In this document: in pieces, positions 10,141-19,927 of the stretch
Numbering within the stretch: position 1 is the first letter of the stretch
Layout of the letters: the number at the start of each line of letters is the position of its first letter
NCBI GenBank assembly: GCA_031273045.1
Contig: JAISSQ010000197.1
Span: 1 to 53,698, forward strand
Origin: Puniceicoccales bacterium
GTDB taxonomy: Bacteria; Verrucomicrobiota; Verrucomicrobiia; Opitutales; UBA953
Direction: 5' to 3'
Length of the DNA: 53,698 nucleotides
Translations under genes and position numbers: made by a program
Notes under the pieces: generated by a model
Told to the model about the DNA's origin: nothing
Seen by the model: the letters and a program-made list of their open reading frames with translations, nothing else
The model's database searches: none

Positions 10141-11541
10141 ATGAAAAGAACCACCGCCGCAATCACTTTCGCCGCCCTGCTCGGCGCGCTCGCCGCCGCT
10201 TGCCTCCTCGTGGGGCAACAAAGCCGGTCGATGCGCGCCGCCGGCGACGGACAGCCGCACGGGACATCTCCCGAAACCGCCACCGCCGGTGCCACTGCCG
10301 CTGACGCCGCCGGCGCGCCGACGCAGCGGAAAATCCTGTTCTACCGCTCGCCGATGCACCCGTGGGTCACGTCGCCCACGCCGGGGAAATGCACCGTCTG
10401 CGGCATGAACCTCGCGCCGGTCTTCGCCGAGGAAGACGCGCCGCCGGCAGCACCAGCAACACCGGCGGCGTCAGCGAAAACTCCGTCGTCGGCACCGGCA
10501 CCGTCGGCACCGACACCGGCGACACCGGTCATCCGTCTCTCGGCGGCGTCGGCGAGCGTCATCGGCGTCGAGACCGCCGTGGCGCGCGTCGCTCCGTTGC
10601 GCCGGACGGTGCGCGTCGCCGGCGTGGTGAGCGACGACGAGACGCGCCGGCGCGTGCTCTCGGCGCGCGTCGCCGGTCGCGTCGAGAAACTGCACGTCAA
10701 CCAGACGGGCGCGCGCGTCACCGCCGGTGAGCCGCTGGCGGTGATTTACAGCCCGGAGTTGCTCACGGCGCAGCGGCTCTACTTGGAGAACCGGCGCGTG
10801 GTGGACAGCGGAGCGGTGTCGCGCTCGGAGGTGGCGACGAGCCGCGAGCGATTGCTCGCGCTGGGAATGGAGCGCGAGGATGTGGCGCGTTTGGAGCACG
10901 ACGGACGAGCGGACGCGCTGCTGCTGGTGCGCGCGCCCTACGCCGGCACCGTCATCGCGCGCTCCGTTTTCGAGGGGCAATACGTCGCCGCCGAGGCACC
11001 GCTGTTCGAGATTGGCGACCTGTCGGCACCGTGGGTGCTCTTCGACATCTACGAGCGCGACCTGCCGCTCGTCGCGACGCGGCAGGCGGTCGAGGTGACG
11101 TTCGCGAACGGCACCGGTAGCGCGCCGCTGCGCGGGGAGATTTCGTTCATTGACCCGAACATTGACGCCGCGAGTCGGACGGCGCGGGCGCGCGTGGTCG
11201 TGCCCAATCCGACCGGAAAAATTTTCCACCGGCAGACGGCGGAGGGCGTGCTGCGCTTGGAGACGCCGCCGGTGCTGCTCGTGCCGCGCTCGGCGGTGTT
11301 GCGCACCGGCGGCGCGCCCGTCGCCTACGTCGCACGCACCGGCGGCTACGAGCCGCGCGCGCTCTCGCTCGGACGCGAGGGCGACACGGAGGTCGAGGTG
11401 CTCGCGGGCGTCACCGCCGGCGAGCGCGTGGTCACGCAGGCGGCGCTGCTGCTCGACAATCAGGCGCGCATCGAAGGCATCGCGCCGGAGCCACCGGCGT
11501 CACCGGCGGCGTCACCGGCACCGGCGAAGCCCTGTCATTGA
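10141..11541 (+). CDS. RND efflux periplasmic adaptor, CusB-like, with N-terminal heavy-metal-binding domain
   Basis: ATG 10141; [27 protein letters not shown] metal-binding segment; [39 protein letters not shown] adaptor barrel/hairpin. Confidence 0.9.
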   Translation: MKRTTAAITFAALLGALAAACLLVGQQSRSMRAAGDGQPHGTSPETATAGATAADAAGAPTQRKILFYRSPMHPWVTSPTPGKCTVCGMNLAPVFAEEDAPPAAPATPAASAKTPSSAPAPSAPTPATPVIRLSAASASVIGVETAVARVAPLRRTVRVAGVVSDDETRRRVLSARVAGRVEKLHVNQTGARVTAGEPLAVIYSPELLTAQRLYLENRRVVDSGAVSRSEVATSRERLLALGMEREDVARLEHDGRADALLLVRAPYAGTVIARSVFEGQYVAAEAPLFEIGDLSAPWVLFDIYERDLPLVATRQAVEVTFANGTGSAPLRGEISFIDPNIDAASRTARARVVVPNPTGKIFHRQTAEGVLRLETPPVLLVPRSAVLRTGGAPVAYVARTGGYEPRALSLGREGDTEVEVLAGVTAGERVVTQAALLLDNQARIEGIAPEPPASPAASPAPAKPCH

Positions 11542-11663
11542 GCGAGCGCGCGGGGGCAATTCTGTTGCAAGCCGGCGGCGGCGGTCGTAAATCCCGCGCC
11601 TTGATTGGGACACCCGCCGGCGTCCCGTTCCCGATAAAACCCAACTCACTCCCACCATCCGTC

Positions 11664-12593
11664 ATGGCAATCCTCGTTAATGAAAAAACCAAGGTGCTCG
11701 TTCAGGGCATCACCGGCGCGTTCGGCGCGAAGCACACCGCGCTGTCGCTCGACTACGGCACGCAAATCGCCGCCGGCGTCACGCCCGGAAAGGGCGGGCA
11801 GTTCTTCGAGCACAACGGCGCGAAGGTGCCGATTTTCAACACCGTCGCCGACGCCGCGCGCGAGACCGGCGCGACGGTCTCCGTCATCTTCGTGCCGCCG
11901 CCGTTCGCGGCCGACGCGATTTTGGAAAGCGCGGACGCGGGGCTTGACCTCGCCGTCGCCATCACCGAGGGCATTCCGATTAAGGACATGGTTCGCGCGA
12001 AGCGTGCGCTCGACAGCGCGGCGAACAAGATGCGCCTCGTCGGTCCGAACTGTCCGGGCATCGTCACACCCGGCACCGGCAAGGATTCTCACGGTGGATG
12101 CCGCATCGGTATTGCGCCGGGCTACATTCACAAAAAGGGCAAGGTCGGCGTCGTGTCGCGCAGCGGGACGCTGACCTACGAGGCGGTGTATCAGTTGACC
12201 GTTCGCGGGCTTGGGCAGAGCACGAGCGTCGGCATCGGCGGCGACCCCGTCAACGGCAGCAGCCATCTCGACATCGTTAAACTTTTCGACGCCGATCCGG
12301 AAACCGCCGGCATCATCATGATTGGCGAAATCGGCGGCACCGCCGAGGTCGAGGCGGCGCGTTGGCTCGCCGCGAACAGCAAGAAGCCCGTCGCCGGTTT
12401 CATCGCCGGCGCGACTGCTCCGAAGGGGCGGCGCATGGGGCACGCCGGCGCCGTCATCGGCGGCAAGGAAGACACCGCCGCCGCGAAGATTGCCATCTTC
12501 CACGAGTGCGGCATCGAGGTCGCCGAGACGCCGAGCGATATGGCAGACGCGCTTATCCGCGCCGCGCAGAAGAAGGGCGTCGCGCTCGACTAA
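11664..12593 (+). CDS. sucD: Succinate-CoA ligase, ADP-forming, alpha subunit
   Basis: [25 protein letters not shown]...[15 protein letters not shown]...[17 protein letters not shown]...[10 protein letters not shown]...GHAGAVIGG. Confidence 0.96.
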   Translation: MAILVNEKTKVLVQGITGAFGAKHTALSLDYGTQIAAGVTPGKGGQFFEHNGAKVPIFNTVADAARETGATVSVIFVPPPFAADAILESADAGLDLAVAITEGIPIKDMVRAKRALDSAANKMRLVGPNCPGIVTPGTGKDSHGGCRIGIAPGYIHKKGKVGVVSRSGTLTYEAVYQLTVRGLGQSTSVGIGGDPVNGSSHLDIVKLFDADPETAGIIMIGEIGGTAEVEAARWLAANSKKPVAGFIAGATAPKGRRMGHAGAVIGGKEDTAAAKIAIFHECGIEVAETPSDMADALIRAAQKKGVALD

Positions 12594-12611
12594 CGCGCCG
12601 GAGGACGCGCC

Positions 12612-13616
12612 ATGAACCGCCCGCTCCGCGCCACCCAACCGTTCGCGGCGGTCGAACGCCGCCGCCAGCGGGAGTGCTGCCGGTGGCGGTCGCGGCGCGG
12701 CGGAATGCGGGTCGGCGACGTGTTCCTGCTCGGAACGTTCGGCGTCGCCGCCGCGCTCTTCGTGCTGTGGAGCGGCAGGGAGGGATTTTTCGGCGACGCC
12801 GTGCCGCCGCCGGTGGTGACTCCGGCACCGGTGGCGCGGACGCAACCGGCGCGAACGCCGCCGGTGGTTCCGGTCGCGGAACCGGTGAAGACGCCGGTGC
12901 CGCCGATAGCACCACCGGCAACGGCGACGGACGCTACGGCGGCGAATGCGGCGGCGATTCGCGCGAGGCGGGAGCGTTCGCGCGCGCGCTGGAGTTCGCG
13001 CCTCATCCCGTGGTGGTGCTACCGCGACGGCTACCCGCCGTTCAAGGGCTTCCTCGCGCCGGGCACCGGCGTGCTGCTCCCGCACGACACCGCCGGCGGC
13101 GGTGGTTCCGTCTTCACGCACGAACCGATGGAGGACGTCGCGCACGCCGCCGCCGAGGTCATGGCGGCGTCCGCCACCGGTGACGGCACCGGTGCCGAGG
13201 TCAAGCCGGTCTTCGCGCACCAGCAGACGCGCTCCGTCTGGGACTGGAACGTGAGCACCGAGAGCATGCACTCGCGCGAGCAGGGCAGTTCGACGCTCGC
13301 GACGCTTACGCCGGTGACGTTCACGATTTCGCGGGTCATCGCCCCGCGCGGCTGGCGCGTGTTCCGCCCGACCGTCACCGCCGGCACCGGCGTTCTGCGG
13401 CACACTTTGGAAGGGCGCGATGTCGGCGACGAAGGCATGAAACAGGAACTGCTTCCGCTCGTGCGCGCCGGTCTCGGCGCCGAGTGGAACTGGAACGACA
13501 ACGTGATTTTCAAACTCAACTACGACTACACGCGGCTGCCGGTGGAATCCTCGCTCGTGCCTTCGATGCCCGAACGCCAGCATTCTATCAACCTCGGCGT
13601 GGAACTGCGGTTTTGA
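12612..13616 (+). CDS. Hypothetical protein, possible outer-membrane beta-barrel-like C-terminus
   Basis: Single TM-like segment (DVFLLGTFGVAAALFVLW), Pro/Ala/Thr-rich linker, C-terminus NDNVIFKLNYDYTRL...SINLGVELRF ending in aromatic F like OMP strands. Confidence 0.55.
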   Translation: MNRPLRATQPFAAVERRRQRECCRWRSRRGGMRVGDVFLLGTFGVAAALFVLWSGREGFFGDAVPPPVVTPAPVARTQPARTPPVVPVAEPVKTPVPPIAPPATATDATAANAAAIRARRERSRARWSSRLIPWWCYRDGYPPFKGFLAPGTGVLLPHDTAGGGGSVFTHEPMEDVAHAAAEVMAASATGDGTGAEVKPVFAHQQTRSVWDWNVSTESMHSREQGSSTLATLTPVTFTISRVIAPRGWRVFRPTVTAGTGVLRHTLEGRDVGDEGMKQELLPLVRAGLGAEWNWNDNVIFKLNYDYTRLPVESSLVPSMPERQHSINLGVELRF

Positions 13617-13661
13617 AATCCCGCCGGCGGTGGCAGTCGTGTGGGGTAGTGGTTTTGTGGT

Positions 13662-15998
13662 CTATTCCTTTGGTGCGAGACCGGTGCGGCGGTGCCATTC
13701 TTTGAGCAGTGCCGGCGGGAATTCGGCGCGTGCTTTCCATTCGGGGTCGCCGTAAACACCGGCGGCGGTGTAATCGAAGGGAACGAAGTCAATCGCGCGC
13801 AGGGCGGCGTCGCGGGCGGCGTCGGGGCGGAAACGAAAATCATCGCGCTTGGGAGCGGCAAACAACGGGTCGCGCCAAATGGAGTTTTTGTCGAGACCGG
13901 CGGCCTGCCATTCAAGAAAGGTTTTCTTGGCGAAACCGGCGGTCTCTTTCTTTGTGAGTTTCCGCAAGTCCCAGAACAGATTCTTGTCGCTGAAAACGTG
14001 CGCCGGCAGCGTGTCGGATTTTATGCTTGTCCAGCCGAGGCGGAAGGTTTCGCCGGCATCGTAAAAGAGGATGTTGTTTGTGAATGAGAACGAACGGTGT
14101 TTTTCGAGGCGCGTGAGTTGCACTTGGGCGAGTTTTGCGAACGCGAAGATGTTGTTGCGAATGATGTTTTCGCGTCCGTAGTGCTGGTGAAACGAGGAGT
14201 CCTTGCAGCGGTAAACGAGGTTGTTCTCCATCAAAATTCCAAACGAACCTTCGTCGGTGTAAAGTCCCCAGCCGCCGTAGTTGTGCGAGTGGATGTCGTG
14301 AATGCGGTTGTTGGAAACGGAGGTTCCTTCGGAGGCGCCGAGTGTATAGACGCCGCCCATGTCGCAGAGTTCGCCCCAGCCGAGGTGGTGAATGTGGTTG
14401 TGCGTTATTTTGTTTCTCTTTGAGGGGCTTTCCGCGTAGCCCCAAACCCAACCGGCGGAGACGCCGCTGTAGCGAAAATCACCAATGTCGTTGTGCGTTA
14501 TTTGATTGTCGGACGTGTGCGCGAGAACGACGCCGACGGCGCACGGGAGGACGTTGCCGCCGTGCTGTATGATGTTGTTGTTCAACGTGATACGTCCGGT
14601 GAGCGAACCGTCGGCGACTTCCTGTTTTGTCCACGCGGTCATTCCGATTTTAACGCCGCCGGCACCGAGGTCGTAAATGTGGCAGCGTTCGATTTTCGCG
14701 TCGCGGCAATTCTTTTGGAACCAAATCGCGTAGGAGCCGGTGTGCGCGATTGCGCAGTTTTCAAACACAACGCCGCGCGTGTGGTTGAGCATAATCGCGG
14801 CGTCCGCCGGCGACGCCGCCTGCATTGGTTCCTTGCCCGCCGGCGGCGTGTTGTAAGCGGTGTGCTCAAAGCGAACGTTGTCAAAAACAACATTGCCGGC
14901 GGGTTTTTCTTTGGTGCCGGTGATGATTAACAACTGGCGCAGCGCGGGCGCGACGGCGCGCGTGTTTTCGGGCGTCTCGCCGGCGAGCGGAATGTAGTAA
15001 AGCCAGCCGTCGCGCCGCAAAAACCATTCGCCGGCGGCGTCAAGCGCACCTTCGTAATTTTCCACAATGTAGCGGCTGCTCGCGTTGATTTTGTTCCACG
15101 GTTTCATGCCCTCGCCGGCGATGAAAAAAGCATTCTCATTCGGGACGACGTGCACGGGCGTTTTCTTTGTCGTGTCCCAAGCGTGGTAGAACGTGACGAG
15201 CGCGTCGGACTGCGGTGTTTTTCCCGGCACGGTGCCGGTGGCGATGTCGGCGGGCGTCGCCCACGAACCGTTCGCGTAAGAGTTGAACGGGCGGAGCAGT
15301 TCGGGCAGGAACGCGGCGTCCTTTTTGTGGACGGTTATTTTTTGCAACGCGAAGTCGGGGCGTTTCTTCGCGGCGTCACCGGCGGGATTGTCGAGGCGCG
15401 TTTCGGTGACGGACGCGACGCGGAAAAACTCGCCGCGATTGGGTGTTTGCGCGCGGAACCGGCGCTCGCCGTTGACGTAGAGTTGCTCGAAGCGAAAGCC
15501 GTAGTGGACGGTCTCCGGCACACGCACGCGCCAAAGATTTTCACGGACGACCTCGAATTTTCCCAGCGGCACGCCGCCACTGATAACGGGCGGATTCGCG
15601 GGGTCGCCGGCGGTAATGCGTAAGCGCGGCGCGGCAGCCGTGCTACCGGTGCCGTTTGCGAACGGCAAGTCGTCGCCGGTGAACGTGAGCGGCTCTTCAA
15701 GAAAATAAGTGCCGGCGGGCAGTCGAACGACGATTTCTCCGCCACCGGCGGCGTCACCGGCGGCAGTGCCGGCGGCGGCGCGGGCATCGCGAATGGCGGC
15801 GCGAATGCGCTCGCCACCGCCGGCGAACTCGGTTGCGCCACCGGCGGCGAAGACGTCGCCGGTAGCGAACATCACCGCGCCAAGCGCGATAAGACCAGTA
15901 GCGACAGCACTGCCAACAGCACTGCCGGCGGCGCGGGCAAAGGACGATTTTGCGCACCGATGCGCGAACGGAATTTTGGAGCGAGCAAACGCAGACAT
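13662..15998 (-). CDS. Right-handed parallel beta-helix (pectate-lyase-like) secreted protein
   Basis: Start taken at MSAFARSKIPF (15998); repeated N-N-rich coils (NNRIHDIHSHNYGGWGLYTDEG, ENNLVYRCKDSSFHQHYGRENIIRNNIFAFAK). Confidence 0.82.
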   Translation of the reverse strand: MSAFARSKIPFAHRCAKSSFARAAGSAVGSAVATGLIALGAVMFATGDVFAAGGATEFAGGGERIRAAIRDARAAAGTAAGDAAGGGEIVVRLPAGTYFLEEPLTFTGDDLPFANGTGSTAAAPRLRITAGDPANPPVISGGVPLGKFEVVRENLWRVRVPETVHYGFRFEQLYVNGERRFRAQTPNRGEFFRVASVTETRLDNPAGDAAKKRPDFALQKITVHKKDAAFLPELLRPFNSYANGSWATPADIATGTVPGKTPQSDALVTFYHAWDTTKKTPVHVVPNENAFFIAGEGMKPWNKINASSRYIVENYEGALDAAGEWFLRRDGWLYYIPLAGETPENTRAVAPALRQLLIITGTKEKPAGNVVFDNVRFEHTAYNTPPAGKEPMQAASPADAAIMLNHTRGVVFENCAIAHTGSYAIWFQKNCRDAKIERCHIYDLGAGGVKIGMTAWTKQEVADGSLTGRITLNNNIIQHGGNVLPCAVGVVLAHTSDNQITHNDIGDFRYSGVSAGWVWGYAESPSKRNKITHNHIHHLGWGELCDMGGVYTLGASEGTSVSNNRIHDIHSHNYGGWGLYTDEGSFGILMENNLVYRCKDSSFHQHYGRENIIRNNIFAFAKLAQVQLTRLEKHRSFSFTNNILFYDAGETFRLGWTSIKSDTLPAHVFSDKNLFWDLRKLTKKETAGFAKKTFLEWQAAGLDKNSIWRDPLFAAPKRDDFRFRPDAARDAALRAIDFVPFDYTAAGVYGDPEWKARAEFPPALLKEWHRRTGLAPKE

Positions 15999-16119
15999 GC
16001 GTGTCAGAACAAACCCTCTCAAAGCAAGTTCCCCAAACAAATCCGCTATTGTATTTTGATTTCATCTTGGTTTCCTGCGCGCATCCCTTCGCGTTCCTAT
16101 TCCCTCACCACCTCTCGTC

Positions 16120-17951
16120 ATGCGCACACGCCTGATTCCGCGTCTTTTCACGCGCGCTACCAACTCCGACCAATTCCTCGGTCTCTGTCTGCTGGTTGGA
16201 TGGATTGCGCTCGGCGCAATTTGGTTCGTCCAGTGTTGGTGGCAGCAAAACCGGGTTGTTGCAACCGGTGGTGCTGCGTTTTTCGGATGCATGGATGTCC
16301 TTTTGTGCCCGCAACTTCGGCGGATTCTGGAAAATCCTGCTCGTCGGCGCGCCGCCGAAGACATTGCGACCGTTTTGCTCGCGCTGGCATTCTTCGGCAC
16401 CGTCATCGTTTCCGCCAATATTGGGGGCGAAGGAAGGGGTATCCATGTTGATGAAGCGCCACGCTTCGCCATCCTTTTTCCGCGATAATTGACTTTTGCG
16501 CGCGGGACACGCACCCGCCGCTCTTCTACTTGTATGCGAAATGCTGGCGTGAGATTTTTGGTGAGAGCATCCCTGTTTTACGACTGTGTTTGTTGCCCCC
16601 ATGTGCGGTGTTATTGTTTGTCGTGATTGGTTTCCTGCGCAGGGAGTATTCGCGGATGGCCGGAGTATTTTTTCTGTTGGTATGGAACGCATCGGCGTTA
16701 ATCTGTTATTACGCCGCCGACCTTCGGGACTACACGCTGGCACTTTGCTTTGTGTCCCTCGCATGTGTCAGTGCCGCACGCATCGTAAAGGATACTTGCG
16801 ACGTTCCGTCGAAAAAACCGTATCTTGTTCTCCTTGTTTGTGTTTCCGGTGCCGCTTACACGCATTATTTTGCGGCCTTGCTCGTTGTCATCGGGTGCGG
16901 GATTTTGTTTCTGCACCTTTGGATGAACGACCGACGGAAAGTGCCGCTTCTGCTTTTGACCGGCGCGGCCTCCATTCTGTCCATCCTGCCATGGATGAAG
17001 ACCTCGCTCGCGGTTGTGTCCGCGGTTTCGGGGAATTATTTCTTGCCTCCGGCAGTTTTCCGGAATGTGGTTAATTTTGCGAGTTGCGTGTTGACAAGCG
17101 GAATTGAGCGCATCATAAACTCTTGGTGGGAGAAGGGTTGCTATGCCGGCGTGTCTTTCGGTCTAACGTTTGCGTTTATTGTTTCAATCATTGTGTTCTG
17201 CCGTAGCAAAAAGACGCAAAATCAAAAGTTCGCGTTCTGCTTTTTGGCTCTCTTCATCTTGTATTTCCTGTTTCTTGTCTCATATTCTTTCGCTGTTCGG
17301 AACATCATGCTTCCGCGCTACATTTTGTTTGGAGTTGTCCCGTTCTATGTCTTTGTGGCGACACAACTCGCGCGCGTTCGCAAACGTGCAATCGCGGCAT
17401 TGATGGGTGCCTCGCTTTTCGCAAGCATGGTTTGCAATTTTGGATGGACGATACAACACCGGCGATTCGCAAACTGGCTTTTCGACTATTATTTCATAAA
17501 AATCGCGAAGGAGAAGGGACCGGATGATGTGTTCTTCATGGATTGGGGAAACATTCTTGTGGACCATGAACGTCTCATTTATTCCGCCTTTTACCCCAAA
17601 AGCCGGCACTTGCATCGCGGGAATTTCCTTCCAAGCCCGGACGGGCTTGGAGACCTTGAGCATTATCAACGTGTTTATAATGTCTCTTTTGTGAACGTTG
17701 AAACGCTTTCGGACTGGTCGCGTTTTGATTCGGTGTCCGCTTATGTTTTTTTGTGGCCGGACGCCCAACTCCAACGGTTTGAGCAGGTCCTTGGCGACCA
17801 CGCACGCCTCTTGGGCGAGGTAAATTCGTGCCGCCTGTATCGGGTTTCCCCTGCCTCAAAACTCAGGGGATTTTTCAACGGCAAGGGCACGGTATCAAAT
17901 CGCTCGCGCGAAGGCGGCGATGTCCACGGTGCCGGCACCGGCGTCGAGTAG
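16120..17951 (+). pseudogene. Multi-TM glycosyltransferase, GT39/PMT-like, split by apparent frameshift near 16475-16479
   Basis: ORF 16120..16488 ends ...GIHVDEAPRFAILFPR*; ORF 16530..17951 is preceded in its frame by AIIDFCARDTHPPLFYLYAKCWREIFGES. Together these give the GT39 layout DEA...(A)RDTHPPLFYL. Confidence 0.65.
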
Positions 17952-18644
17952 CACGGTGGCGCAGGCGTTGAGCGTCGCGCCGGTGGTGAAAACGTCGTCC
18001 ATGACGATGTGCCGCTCGCCGGGGGCGACCTTCGCGTCCGGTGCGAGCGCGAAGGCGTTGCGCATGTTTTTCGCGCGTTCCCCGCGATTGAGATGCGTCT
18101 GCGTCGGCGTGTCGCGCCGGCGTTCGAGCAGCATCCGCACCGCCGGCCGACCGCGCTCCGGCAGCAGTTCCGCGAGGTGTTCCGCCAGCGCGCGCGCCTG
18201 ATTGAAGCCGCGCCAGCGTTGCCGGCGCGGGTGCAGCGGGACAGGCACGATGACGGCGTTGGCGAGGAATTCGGGGAAGCCGGGCGTCTCCGCCATGACC
18301 CGCGCCATGTCCTCCGCAAGCCACAGTGAGCGGTGGTATTTGAGTTGGTGGACGAGGTGGCGTCCCGCGCCGCCGGCGATGACGGCGACCTTTCCGTGCG
18401 AGAAAACGGGGCGCAACCGCGCGCAGTGCTCGCAGGTTTGCTCGGGCGCGGCGAGACCGTGAAAGGGCGAACCGCAAACGGGGCAACACGCGCCGACGAT
18501 GGGCGTCAGCAGGTCGCGACCGGCGGCGGAAAGGTAGCGCCACGGGGCGTCCGCGACCGGTTCGCCGGTGACAGCGCAGTCGCGCGGAAACACAAGGTCG
18601 AGCAGCCGCGCGGCAAGCGTTGCGAACGGGGATTGCGGCTTCAT
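17895..18644 (-). CDS. comF: ComF family phosphoribosyltransferase-like protein
   Basis: Start MKPQSPFATLAARLLDLVFPRDCAVTGEPV; CCPVCGSPF zinc-finger-like; VPVPLHPRRQRWRGFNQARALAEHLA; VMDDVFTTGATLNAC. Confidence 0.93.
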   Translation of the reverse strand: MKPQSPFATLAARLLDLVFPRDCAVTGEPVADAPWRYLSAAGRDLLTPIVGACCPVCGSPFHGLAAPEQTCEHCARLRPVFSHGKVAVIAGGAGRHLVHQLKYHRSLWLAEDMARVMAETPGFPEFLANAVIVPVPLHPRRQRWRGFNQARALAEHLAELLPERGRPAVRMLLERRRDTPTQTHLNRGERAKNMRNAFALAPDAKVAPGERHIVMDDVFTTGATLNACATVLLDAGAGTVDIAAFARAI

Positions 18645-18784
18645 TGCGCGGACGAGATTGGCGGCGCGAAACACCACCGGCGACGCCAAAACCGGTGCCG
18701 GAGTCGCCGGCGGAACCCTCCCGCGCCGGCACCTGCGGGGACTTGCGGGTTGTCGGCACCGGCGGCGGCAGTTTCCCTGCCGGC

Positions 18785-19687
18785 ATGTCAGACGAAGACG
18801 CACGGGGGCGAGGCGCGGACGGCGCGGTCACGCTCCTCACACGGGGAAGCGCGCTCGCGCTGCGGCAGGCGGACGAGAGCGCGCGCGTGCTCGCCGCCGG
18901 TTTCGGCGGAACGGGGCGGGTCGCGCGCAAAATCGTCGAGACCACCGGCGACCGCCAGCAGGCGTGGGTGCTCGAAAAGACGGGCGGCAAGGGACTGTTC
19001 ACGGGCGAGTTGGAACGCGAACTGCTCGCCGGCGGCGGCGACATCGCCGTGCACAGCGCGAAGGATTTGCCCACGGACTGCGCCACCGGTCTCGCGCTCG
19101 CGGGCTTTCTGCGCCGCGCCAATCCCGCCGACGTTCTCGTGCGCCGCCGCGATACGCCGTCGCCGGCGCGAATCGCCACCGGCAGTCCGCGCCGGCGCGC
19201 GCAGGCGGCGGCGTTTTTCCCGAACGCGGTGTTCTGCGAGTTGCGCGGAAACGTCGAAACGCGCCTCGCGAAAATCGCCGACGGACGCGCCGGTGCCGAC
19301 GCCACGTTCCTCGCCGCCGCCGGGCTGGCGCGGCTCGGCATTTCCTCGTGGGACGGTTTGGTTTTCGAGGAGTGGGGCGTCGGACGCATGGTGCCGGCGG
19401 CGGGACAGGGCGCGATTGCGTGGCAGACGCGGGCGGCGGATGCGGCGCGGTTCGGCGTGTTTTGCGATGCGGCGACGACGCTCGCCGCGCGCGTCGAGCG
19501 CGCCTTTCTCGCCGCCTTCGGCGAGGGCTGCCATTCGGCGTTCGCAGCCCATTGGCGCGACGGGCGGCTGTGGCTCTTCCACGAAAAATTCGGGCGGCGC
19601 GAACTCAATTTCCCCGCCACCGGCGGCGAGGAGGACGCCGTGCTCGGCGAACGGGCGCGCGGCGTCGTCCGCGAAATTGGCGTTTGA
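18785..19687 (+). CDS. hemC: Porphobilinogen deaminase (hydroxymethylbilane synthase)
   Basis: TRGSALALRQADE; KGLFTGELERELLAGGGDIAVHSAKDLPT; cofactor Cys in FGEGCHSAF. Confidence 0.93.
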   Translation: MSDEDARGRGADGAVTLLTRGSALALRQADESARVLAAGFGGTGRVARKIVETTGDRQQAWVLEKTGGKGLFTGELERELLAGGGDIAVHSAKDLPTDCATGLALAGFLRRANPADVLVRRRDTPSPARIATGSPRRRAQAAAFFPNAVFCELRGNVETRLAKIADGRAGADATFLAAAGLARLGISSWDGLVFEEWGVGRMVPAAGQGAIAWQTRAADAARFGVFCDAATTLAARVERAFLAAFGEGCHSAFAAHWRDGRLWLFHEKFGRRELNFPATGGEEDAVLGERARGVVREIGV

Positions 19688-19726
19688 CACCGCCGCCGGC
19701 GGAGCGTGTTCTCCGCGCACCCGAAC

Positions 19727-19823
<97 letters not shown>

Positions 19824-19927
19824 TTTGTCCGCCGGCGGTGTTCGTCGCGCGGTTTTTTTGCGGCGTGCGGCGCGCTCCGAATTTTGCGCTTTCACAGGGG
19901 AACCTTTTCGAGAATGAAGGGCGACCT

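Noticed and set aside
9261-10295. Upstream extension of pyrF to 10295
   Set aside because: Extension would overlap the CusB-like gene start and lacks homology; conserved PyrF N-terminus begins at 10004.
11646-13583. 645-aa reverse ORF opposite sucD and the hypothetical gene
   Set aside because: Runs across two convincing + strand genes; Arg/His-rich artefact.
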